This document shows, piece by piece, positions 1 to 5,649 of a DNA stretch of 6,003 nucleotides (positions are counted from its first letter, which is position 1; each line of letters begins with the position of its first letter). The position numbers and the translations under genes are program-made. The notes beneath the pieces are model-generated. The model was not told the DNA's origin. It searched no databases and worked only from the letters and a program-made list of their open reading frames with translations. The DNA is taken from contig CAIXOY010000424.1 in NCBI GenBank assembly GCA_903921135.1, forward strand, positions 1 through 6,003, read 5' to 3'. Source of the stretch: an uncultured Gammaproteobacteria bacterium (GTDB lineage: Bacteria > Pseudomonadota > Gammaproteobacteria > Pseudomonadales > UBA5518).

Positions 1-1
1 G

Positions 2-589
2 ACTGCGGGCGAAGCCGAAGACATCGACTTCAAGGAACTGCTGGGCGAGGACGTCACCCCTCTCACCGGCGACACACCACTGCTGCTCAAGCGTTTCGCG
101 GAGGTCACGCCGGGGACGCTGGAGCGCCGCCGCGCCGCCGAAGCCCTGCTCGCGCGGGACCCGAACTTCCTCTCCACGCAGGATATTCCCCTCATCGAGC
201 CGCACGCGGAGCTCTCTTTCCTGCGCCCGGGGGTGCAGTACGGCGTGTTCAAGCGACTTCGGCTCGCGGAGTACCGGATCGAAACACGACTGGACCTGCA
301 CGGTCTGACGGTAGAGCAAGCCCGCCTCGCGGTGTTCCAACTGGTGCGGGATTGCCTCAAGCACGACCTGCGCGTCTGTCTGATCGCCCACGGCCGCGGC
401 GCGGGTCGCAAAACCCCGGCGCTGCTGAAGAGCTGCGTGGCCTTCTGGCTGCCGCAACTGCCCGAGGTGCTCGCCATGCACTCGGCGCCGCAGCACCTCG
501 GAGGCACCGGCGCCACCGTGATACTGTTGCGCAAGAGCGAGAAGGCGCGGCAGGAAAACTTCGAAACCTACAGCCGCCGTCCGCGCTGA
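2..589 (+). CDS. smrA: Smr-domain protein, SmrA (YdaL)-like, 5' partial
   Basis: The frame is open from the left edge to TGA at 587-589, giving 195 visible residues; E. coli SmrA is of similar length, so only a few N-terminal residues are probably missing. Near the visible N-terminus, FKELLGEDVTPL matches the opening common to SmrA/SmrB proteins. Next comes GVQYGVFKRLRLAEY (about residues 77-91), then the Smr domain: LDLHGLTVEQAR from about residue 97, HGRG at about 130, GGTGA at about 167, and a tail resembling KQENWERHAKRSR of E. coli SmrA. Smr domains bind or nick nucleic acid; the LDxH motif, linked to nuclease activity in the family, is intact. The physiological role of SmrA is poorly defined. 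A GTG at 233 could be read as a start but lies inside the conserved GVQYGV block, so it is internal. The family call is firm; the SmrA assignment is good but rests on recall. Confidence 0.88.
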   Translation, partial: TAGEAEDIDFKELLGEDVTPLTGDTPLLLKRFAEVTPGTLERRRAAEALLARDPNFLSTQDIPLIEPHAELSFLRPGVQYGVFKRLRLAEYRIETRLDLHGLTVEQARLAVFQLVRDCLKHDLRVCLIAHGRGAGRKTPALLKSCVAFWLPQLPEVLAMHSAPQHLGGTGATVILLRKSEKARQENFETYSRRPR

Positions 590-617
590 GGCCCACCGCC
601 CACCCGGAAGCCGCACG

Positions 618-1679
618 ATGCCAGAATCCGAGCGCCCGCTGCGGCTTGCCACCGAGATCACCATCCGGCTCGGTGCGCTGGCGCTGCTGATCGGCTGGTG
701 CGGCGTGATCCTGTTTCCCTTCCTGCTGCCGCTTGCCTGGGGCGCGATACTCGCCGTCGCGTTGCACGGCCCCTGCCAGATGCTGTCCCAACGCCTCGGC
801 AACCGCCCGGCGTTGGCAAGCGCGATCGTGGTGGTGGCGCTGCTGGGCGCGGTGATCGTGCCGGGCGTGTTGCTAGGCAACTCCCTTGCCGCCGAGACCC
901 AATCCTTGCTGGCTTCGTGGCAGGCCGGGCGCCTGACGGTGCCTGCGCCTCCGGCGAACGTCGCGCTCTGGCCGGTGGTCGGTGAAAGCATCCATGCGTT
1001 CTGGCTGCTCGCATCGCAGAATCTCGACGCCGCCCTCGCCACGCTGCAGCCCTATCTGAAAGATGCTTTCAGCTGGCTGATGGGCGCCGCAGCCCGGCTC
1101 GGACTGGCGCTCGTCGAATTCGTGGCATCGATCCTGATCGGCGGGGCCCTCCTCGCCACAGCAGGGCGCTCGGGAGCCGGTGCGCTGGCCTTCGCGGGGC
1201 GTCTGGGCGGTGCCCGCGGCCACCACCTCGCAGAGCTTGCCATCGCCACCATCCGCGGCGTGACGCGGGGCATCCTCGGTGTGGCGCTGTTGCAGTCGCT
1301 GCTTGCAGGCTTGGGGCTTCTGATGGCCGGCGTGCCGGCGGCGGGGCTGCTCACCGTGCTGATGCTGGTGATCTGCGTGGTGCAACTCACCGTGGGACTG
1401 GTCATGGTGCCCGCTGCCGTATGGCTCTTCGCCAACGCCGACACCACCACAGCGGTACTGTTCAGTCTCTGGACAGCCATGCTGTTGCCGCTCGACAACG
1501 TACTGAAGCCACTCCTCATGGGCCACGGCCTGAACGTACCGATTCTCGTGATTTTCCTCGGCGCTATCGGGGGCTTCCTGAGCCACGGCATCATCGGGCT
1601 TTTCGTGGGCGCGGTGGTGCTGGTGCTGGGCTACGAGCTCTTCGTGCAGTGGCTGCGCGAGGAGGCAGCAAGCACGTAG
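618..1679 (+). CDS. AI-2E/PerM family membrane transporter
   Basis: This 353-residue integral membrane protein fits the AI-2E transporter (PerM/YdiK/TqsA) family in length and layout. Hydrophobic segments lie at about residues 17-50 (two closely spaced helices) and 65-90. A less hydrophobic periplasmic-type stretch follows at about 95-150, then one helix near 155-180 and a dense run of helices from about 210 to the C-terminus. The family signature begins at Asp293 (DNVLKPLLMGHGLNVP) and continues with FLGAIGGFLSHGIIGLFVG. The ATG at 618 is chosen because GGAAG at 606-610 sits 7 bases upstream and translation opens just before the first helix. It starts 28 bases after the smr stop, so the two may be co-transcribed. 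Members vary widely in function (AI-2 export, Na+/H+ antiport, unknown solutes), so the family name should not be read as evidence of quorum sensing. Whether it serves the downstream catabolic genes is unknown. Confidence 0.9.
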   Translation: MPESERPLRLATEITIRLGALALLIGWCGVILFPFLLPLAWGAILAVALHGPCQMLSQRLGNRPALASAIVVVALLGAVIVPGVLLGNSLAAETQSLLASWQAGRLTVPAPPANVALWPVVGESIHAFWLLASQNLDAALATLQPYLKDAFSWLMGAAARLGLALVEFVASILIGGALLATAGRSGAGALAFAGRLGGARGHHLAELAIATIRGVTRGILGVALLQSLLAGLGLLMAGVPAAGLLTVLMLVICVVQLTVGLVMVPAAVWLFANADTTTAVLFSLWTAMLLPLDNVLKPLLMGHGLNVPILVIFLGAIGGFLSHGIIGLFVGAVVLVLGYELFVQWLREEAAST

Positions 1680-1723
1680 GCGGGCACCGGCCCTGCCAAC
1701 AAGACCAACTCCGCGAACACATA

Positions 1724-1730
1724 AAAGAGG
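1724..1730 (+). promoter_or_regulatory. Ribosome binding site for the aminotransferase
   Basis: AAAGAGG lies 5 bases before the ATG at 1736. It fixes the start there, although the same frame stays open back to 1421 inside the transporter gene. No convincing promoter or terminator is visible in the 56-base gap at 1680-1735. Confidence 0.75.
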
Positions 1731-1735
1731 TCACC

Positions 1736-2956
1736 ATGCCAGCAGACATCCGATCGCTCTATTCCACTGCAGCACAGGGCGGTCCGCCGCTGTTTTTCCC
1801 GGATCCCGAGGTCCCCGTCAGCTTCAATTTCGACCAAGGCCTCGCAGCGCCCGAGACATTCCCCCAGCAGGAAATCCTGCGGCTGGCGCAGAAAATCCTC
1901 GCGCGGGACGGCGCCGAAGCGCTGGAATACTTCGATGCCGCCACCGGCTACGAGGAACTCGTCTTCGGCTACAAGGGCCTGCGCGGGCAACTCGCGGCGC
2001 GCTACCTCGCCAAAGACGGCCGCAGCATCGACCCGCGCGGCATCATCCTCACCTCGGGTTCGGTGCAGGCCATCGCGCTTGCCATCAGCGGTTATCTGGA
2101 TCGGGGCGATGTGGCCATCGTCGAGGCGGCCTCGTTCCCGTATGCGCTGCGTTTCATGGAAATGGCCGGCGCCGAGATCCGCACCGTGCCGGTGGACGCC
2201 GACGGCATGGACACGCAGGCACTGGAGCAACTGCTGGGCACGCTGGCCGCAGAAGGCCGCCGCGTGAAAATGGTCTACACCATCGCCACCTTCCAGCTTC
2301 CCACCGGGATGGAGCTCTCGGTGCCGCGTCGCCGGCATCTGCTGGAGCTCGCGGAACGTTTCGATTTCATGGTGCTGGAAGACAACGTCTACGGGGAGCT
2401 GCGCTTTGCCGGCGAGCCCCTGCCCTCCCTGCTCGGCATGGACACGAGCGGGCGCGTGATGCAGTGCAACGCCTTCAGCAAGACGGTGGCGCCGGGGCTG
2501 CGTCTGGGCTGGATGGCGGGCAGCCCGGAGGGCATCGGCGCGCTCGCGGGCGTGCGGCAGGATCTGGGCGTGAGCCAGTGGCTTTCGCGGCTGATGGCGG
2601 AATTCATGGCGGAAGGTCTGTTCGATCCGCACGTCGCTGCAGCGTCCGCGGTCTACGGCGCCAAGTGCCGGGCGGCCGTTGCGGCGGTGCGCGCGCATTG
2701 CGGCGATTACGTGCGTTTCCGCGAGCCGCGGGGCTCGTTCTACCTCTGGCTCGAGATCGACGAGCGCGTCGACTGGGCGCGCGCCGCCGAGCTCGCGGGC
2801 AAGCAGGGGATTTTCTTCAGGCCCGGCGAGCGCTTCATGGGCGAGGGCGACGGGCGCCAGTATGTGCGCCTCGCCTACAGCCACGTGACGGAGCCGGTCA
2901 TCACCGCGGGCATCGAACGCTTGGGCGCGATCCTCCGCGCGTGTGCAAGGAGCTGA
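1736..2956 (+). CDS. PLP-dependent class I/II aminotransferase
   Basis: A 406-residue fold-type I PLP enzyme resembling the 2-aminoadipate/kynurenine aminotransferase (LysN, KAT II) and MocR-domain branch, but with no N-terminal winged-helix domain. It is therefore an enzyme, not a MocR regulator. Visible landmarks: TSGSVQA at about 106-112 (cofactor phosphate loop), Asp216 and Tyr219 in LEDNVYGEL (Asp contacts the pyridine nitrogen), Lys249 in FSKTVAPGLRLGW (Schiff base) and Arg378 in VRLAYSHV (substrate alpha-carboxylate). Two motifs deviate. The usual QNPTG reads FQLPTG, with Leu188 in place of the Asn that normally contacts PLP O3'. The usual ExPTY-type segment reads EAASFPYAL from residue 130. 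It probably exchanges an amino group between an amino acid or amine and a 2-oxo acid in the cytoplasm. The substrate cannot be read. It heads the proposed operon, with the SMP-30 gene starting 4 bases after its stop. Confidence 0.92.
   Translation: MPADIRSLYSTAAQGGPPLFFPDPEVPVSFNFDQGLAAPETFPQQEILRLAQKILARDGAEALEYFDAATGYEELVFGYKGLRGQLAARYLAKDGRSIDPRGIILTSGSVQAIALAISGYLDRGDVAIVEAASFPYALRFMEMAGAEIRTVPVDADGMDTQALEQLLGTLAAEGRRVKMVYTIATFQLPTGMELSVPRRRHLLELAERFDFMVLEDNVYGELRFAGEPLPSLLGMDTSGRVMQCNAFSKTVAPGLRLGWMAGSPEGIGALAGVRQDLGVSQWLSRLMAEFMAEGLFDPHVAAASAVYGAKCRAAVAAVRAHCGDYVRFREPRGSFYLWLEIDERVDWARAAELAGKQGIFFRPGERFMGEGDGRQYVRLAYSHVTEPVITAGIERLGAILRACARS
2947..2952 (+). promoter_or_regulatory. Ribosome binding site for the SMP-30 gene
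   Basis: AAGGAG lies inside the last codons of the aminotransferase gene, 8 bases before the ATG at 2961. It favours 2961 over the in-frame GTG at 2943, which precedes the site. The overlap suggests coupled translation of the two genes. Confidence 0.75.
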
Positions 2957-2960
2957 ACGC

Positions 2961-3809
2961 ATGAGCGCCACGCCACGCACCCTCGCAGGCGGCTTCGCGT
3001 TTCCGGAGTGCCCGCGCTGGCACGCCGGATCCCTGTGGTTCTCGGACCAGCACGAGGGTTTCGTGCGGCGCCTCGCACCCTCCGGAGACGTCCTCGAGTC
3101 CTTCGAGGTTCCCGGCTGCCCCTCGGGAATCGGCTGGTTGCCAGACGGCGACATGCTCGTGGTCTCGATGCACGAGCGCAGGCTCTACCGGCGGAGCAAC
3201 GGCACACTCGCGCCGTGGGCCGAACTGGGCGCACTGCACCCTGGCCACAGCAACGACATGGTGGTGGACGCGCAGGGCCGCGCCTATGTCGGCAACATCG
3301 GTTTCGATTTCGACAAGGGCGAGACGCCATGCACCACCGCGGTCGCGCTGGTGCAGGTGGACGGACGCGTGGAGGAAGCCTGCGATGGCCTCGTCTGCCC
3401 GAACGGCAGCGTGATCAGCCCGGACGGGCGCACGCTGATCATCGCCGAGTCTCTTGCCTCCCGGCTGCACGCCTGGACGATCGGCGAAGGCGGGCGGCTG
3501 AAGGATCACCGCGTATTCGCGCAGCTCGCCAGCGACATCCTCCCGGACGGCATCTGCCTGGATGCCGAGGGCTGTGTCTGGATCTCGACCGTGGGCAACT
3601 CGGTGCTGCGCGTACGCGAAGGCGGCGAGATCCTCGAGCGCATCAACGTGAGCGGCGGCAACACCTACGCCTGCATGCTGGGCGGCGAGGAGCGCCGCGA
3701 TCTCTACATCTGCGTGGCACCGCATCACGACCGCAACGTCACGCTGCGCGAGCGCGGCGGTCGCATCGACGTGGTGCGCGTCAGCGTGCCCGGCGCGGGC
3801 CTTCCCTGA
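2961..3809 (+). CDS. SMP-30/gluconolactonase family hydrolase
   Basis: This 282-residue protein has the length of a complete six-bladed SMP-30/gluconolactonase/LRE beta-propeller. The expected divalent-metal ligands are present: Glu16 in FAFPECPRW, Asn148 in CPNGS and Asp196 in ILPDGICLD. HSNDM (Asn98, Asp99) matches the substrate-facing motif of the family. Repeated blade motifs such as SPDGRTLIIAES and DAEGCVWISTVG are clear. There is no signal peptide, so it acts in the cytoplasm. Characterised relatives hydrolyse sugar lactones, aldono-lactones or other cyclic esters, and some cleave organophosphates. The real substrate cannot be deduced. Its place between an aminotransferase and a Rid protein suggests it opens a lactone or similar ring arising in the same pathway, but this is inference. 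The stop codon overlaps the ribosome binding site of the next gene. Confidence 0.92.
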   Translation: MSATPRTLAGGFAFPECPRWHAGSLWFSDQHEGFVRRLAPSGDVLESFEVPGCPSGIGWLPDGDMLVVSMHERRLYRRSNGTLAPWAELGALHPGHSNDMVVDAQGRAYVGNIGFDFDKGETPCTTAVALVQVDGRVEEACDGLVCPNGSVISPDGRTLIIAESLASRLHAWTIGEGGRLKDHRVFAQLASDILPDGICLDAEGCVWISTVGNSVLRVREGGEILERINVSGGNTYACMLGGEERRDLYICVAPHHDRNVTLRERGGRIDVVRVSVPGAGLP

Positions 3810-3813
3810 GGAA
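3808..3813 (+). promoter_or_regulatory. Ribosome binding site for the Rid gene
   Basis: GAGGAA begins within the TGA stop (3807-3809) of the SMP-30 gene and lies 5 bases before the ATG at 3819. It supports that start and suggests coupled translation. Confidence 0.7.
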
Positions 3814-3818
3814 CAGTC

Positions 3819-4202
3819 ATGATCATCGAACGCGTCGACCCCGAAGGGATGCGCTTCAGCGGGATGTCGCAGGCCACGGTGGCCGACGGCTGGATCCATG
3901 TCTCGGGCCAGGTCGCGCTTGCGGGCGGCGCACTGGTGGGAGCGGATGACCCCGCCGCTCAGGCCGAGCAGTGCTTTGCCAACATCCTCGCCGTACTCGC
4001 GAGCGCGGGCGCCGGGCCCGAGCACGTGGTGAAACTCGTGTGCTATCTCACGGAGCGCTCGGCCTACGGCGGTTTTGCCGCGGTGCGCAACCGCATCTTT
4101 ACCGCGCACCCGCCCGCGAGCTCGGTGGTGATCGTGAAGGAATTGCTGGTGCCGGGGCTGCTGATGGAGGTCGAGGCCGTGGCCTGGAAGCCGGCTCGCT
4201 GA
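3819..4202 (+). CDS. RidA-superfamily protein without the catalytic Arg
   Basis: This 127-residue protein has the size and pattern of the RidA/YjgF/YER057c/UK114 superfamily: WIHVSGQVALAGG near residues 24-36, QAEQCFANILAVLASAGAG near 48-66, VVKLVCYLTE near 69-78, and a C-terminal LLMEVEAVAWKP resembling the family's IEIEAIA ending. Members are trimeric. True RidA hydrolyses reactive enamine/imine intermediates released by PLP enzymes. The E. coli RidA segment PARSCVEV aligns with PASSVVIV here, so the essential Arg105 is replaced by Ser101. It therefore belongs to a divergent Rid group and probably lacks classical 2-aminoacrylate deaminase activity. Rid proteins lacking this arginine often sit in catabolic operons with unknown roles, which suits this context beside an aminotransferase. 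The start at 3819 is backed by GAGGAA overlapping the previous stop. Superfamily call is firm; function is open. Confidence 0.9.
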   Translation: MIIERVDPEGMRFSGMSQATVADGWIHVSGQVALAGGALVGADDPAAQAEQCFANILAVLASAGAGPEHVVKLVCYLTERSAYGGFAAVRNRIFTAHPPASSVVIVKELLVPGLLMEVEAVAWKPAR

Positions 4203-4217
4203 GCGTCCTTCGCGCAA

Positions 4218-4247
4218 TTGCACGCGCGCGGCACCCGGTGCGATAGT
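4218..4247 (+). promoter_or_regulatory. Weak candidate promoter upstream of the GS-like gene
   Basis: The 76-base gap 4203-4278 is the only sizeable space inside the proposed operon. It holds TTGCAC (4218-4223) and, 18 bases on, GATAGT (4242-4247), a poor sigma70-type pair (3/6 and 4/6 matches to consensus). The 8-base palindrome GCAATTGC overlaps the -35-like box, and a short GCAC-CCG-GTGC inverted repeat lies between the two boxes. These may be chance in GC-rich DNA. GGAGA at 4269-4273 is the ribosome binding site for the ATG at 4279. There is no T-rich terminator. Confidence 0.2.
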
Positions 4248-4278
4248 CGCGGCCACCCGCCACCGCCCGGAGATACCC

Positions 4279-5649
4279 ATGGACAACCCCCGCAAGGTCA
4301 GCAGCGCCGCCGAGGCGCGCGCCATCGTCGAGGCGCGGGGATTGAGCCACGTGAAGGTGGGTGCCTTCGACATCGACGGCGTGCTGCGGGGCAAGTACAT
4401 GTCCGCGGCCAAGTTCCTCTCCTCGCTCGAGGGTGGCTTCGGCTTCTGCGATGTGGTGCTCGGCTGGGACAGCAAAGACCAGCTCTACGACAACGTGCAG
4501 CTCACGGGCTGGCACACCGGCTATCCGGACACCGAGGCGCGCATCGTGCCCGAGTCCTGCCGCGCGCTGCCGTGGGAAGACCCGGTGCTGTTCTTTCTGG
4601 CGGAATTTGCGGGCCCCGCGGCGGCTGTGTGCCCGCGCACCTTGCTGCGACGGGTGCTCGATCGTGCGAGCGGCATGGGCTACCAGGTCTTCGCCGGCTT
4701 CGAGTACGAGTTCTTCGTGTTCGAAGAAACACCCGATTCCGTGCGCGCGAAGCACTTCAAAAATCTCAAGCCCATCACGCCGGACATGTTCGGCTACTCG
4801 GTGATCCGCAACAGCGTGTGGAGCGATCTCTACCGCGATCTGCTGGCGAACTGCGAGGCCATGGATATCCCGATCGAGGGCCTGCACGAAGAGACAGGTC
4901 CTGGCGTGCTCGAGGCCGCCATCACGGTCGACACCGCACTTGCCGCCGCCGACAAGGCGGCGCTCTTCAAGACCTTCGCCAAGGTGATCGCGCAGCGTCG
5001 CGGGTTGATGGCCACTTTCATGGCCAAGTGGTCGCAGGACTACCCGGGACAGAGCGGTCACATCCACATGTCGCTGCGCGATGGCGCGGGCAAGCCCGTG
5101 TTCCATGACGCCGCCAAGCCGCACGGCATGAGCGATGCGATGCGCTGGTTCGTAGGCGGGCAACAGAAGCTGATGCCCGAACTGCTCGCGATGATCTCGC
5201 CCACGGTGAATTCCTACACGCGGCTCATTCCCGGCTTCTGGGCGCCCACGGATGCCACCTGGTCGGTGGACAACCGCACCTGCGCGCTGCGCGTGATCAG
5301 CGGCAGCCCGAAGTCGCAGCGGGTGGAATACCGCGTGGCCGCGGCCGACGCCAACCCCTATCTCTCGCTCGCCGCTGCCGTGGCCTCCGGGCTCTGGGGC
5401 ATCGAGAACCGCGTCGAGCCCACCGCACCCGTGAAGGGCAACAGCTACGCCGCCAAGCACCCGAAGCGCCTCGCGCTGCCGCGCACCCTGTGGGATTCGG
5501 CGCAGCGCCTGAAGGCGAGCGATATGGCCAGAGACTGGTTCGGTGCGGCATTCGTCGAGCACTTCGCCGCCTCACGCGAGTGGGAAGAGCGCGAGTACCG
5601 CCGCCACATCAGCGATTGGGAACTCGCCCGCTACTTCGAGATCATCTGA
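4279..5649 (+). CDS. Glutamine synthetase-like gamma-glutamyl ligase
   Basis: 456 residues of the glutamine synthetase superfamily: an N-terminal beta-grasp region with FDIDGVLRGKY (about 31-41), then the catalytic domain. Active-site equivalents are present: Glu142 and Glu144 (EYEFFVF), Glu204 and Glu212 (HEETGPGVLE), His261 (SGHIHMSL), Arg315 (NSYTRL), Arg333 and Arg338 (DNRTCALRV), Glu350 and Arg352 (RVEYR), then NPYLSLAA. ATP-dependent joining of the glutamate gamma-carboxyl to an amine is therefore plausible. Against being the housekeeping enzyme: the NLYDLPPE-type adenylylation site is absent, Val210 stands where GlnA has Gln in the AGQNE motif, and the segment GYPDTEARIVPESCRALPW resembles PuuA-type ligases. 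With an aldehyde dehydrogenase directly behind it, a gamma-glutamylamine synthetase (PuuA, IpuC and GmaS being characterised relatives) is the best guess. Ammonia as substrate cannot be excluded. GGAGA 5 bases upstream supports the ATG at 4279. Confidence 0.92.
   Translation: MDNPRKVSSAAEARAIVEARGLSHVKVGAFDIDGVLRGKYMSAAKFLSSLEGGFGFCDVVLGWDSKDQLYDNVQLTGWHTGYPDTEARIVPESCRALPWEDPVLFFLAEFAGPAAAVCPRTLLRRVLDRASGMGYQVFAGFEYEFFVFEETPDSVRAKHFKNLKPITPDMFGYSVIRNSVWSDLYRDLLANCEAMDIPIEGLHEETGPGVLEAAITVDTALAAADKAALFKTFAKVIAQRRGLMATFMAKWSQDYPGQSGHIHMSLRDGAGKPVFHDAAKPHGMSDAMRWFVGGQQKLMPELLAMISPTVNSYTRLIPGFWAPTDATWSVDNRTCALRVISGSPKSQRVEYRVAAADANPYLSLAAAVASGLWGIENRVEPTAPVKGNSYAAKHPKRLALPRTLWDSAQRLKASDMARDWFGAAFVEHFAASREWEEREYRRHISDWELARYFEII

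Noticed and set aside
233..235. GTG at 233 as the start of the Smr gene
   Set aside because: The frame is open to the left edge, and the residues before it (FKELLGEDVTPL and the following linker) match the N-terminal part of SmrA-type proteins.
618..1679. Quorum-sensing (AI-2) role for the membrane protein
   Set aside because: The family name covers transporters of many kinds, and no lux-type gene is present, so the name alone is not evidence.
1682..1693. GGGC-ACCG-GCCC hairpin after the transporter gene as a terminator
   Set aside because: The stem is only 4 base pairs with no following T run; it is likely chance in GC-rich sequence.
1719..1724. CATAAA as a -10 box for the aminotransferase operon
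   Set aside because: It abuts the ribosome binding site, and no credible -35 element lies 16-18 bases upstream.
1421..1735. Extending the aminotransferase start back to 1421
   Set aside because: That stretch lies inside the conserved C-terminal signature of the AI-2E family gene in another frame, and translates to Arg/His-rich sequence. The AAAGAGG site before 1736 gives a normal start and length.
2943..2960. GTG at 2943 as the start of the SMP-30 gene
   Set aside because: The AAGGAG site lies after this codon and 8 bases before the ATG at 2961, which therefore fits better.
1631..3154. Long minus-strand ORF of 507 codons
   Set aside because: It lies opposite the well-supported aminotransferase and the start of the SMP-30 gene; its translation is rich in Arg, His and Ala and shows no domain. 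Such frames are expected in GC-rich DNA with strong third-position bias.
2901..4475. Long minus-strand ORF of 524 codons
   Set aside because: It is a shadow of the SMP-30, Rid and ligase genes on the other strand, with low-complexity His/Arg/Ala composition and no recognisable motif.
4099..5562. Long minus-strand ORF of 487 codons
   Set aside because: It lies opposite the GS-like ligase, whose active-site motifs are all present; the antisense translation has no family signature.
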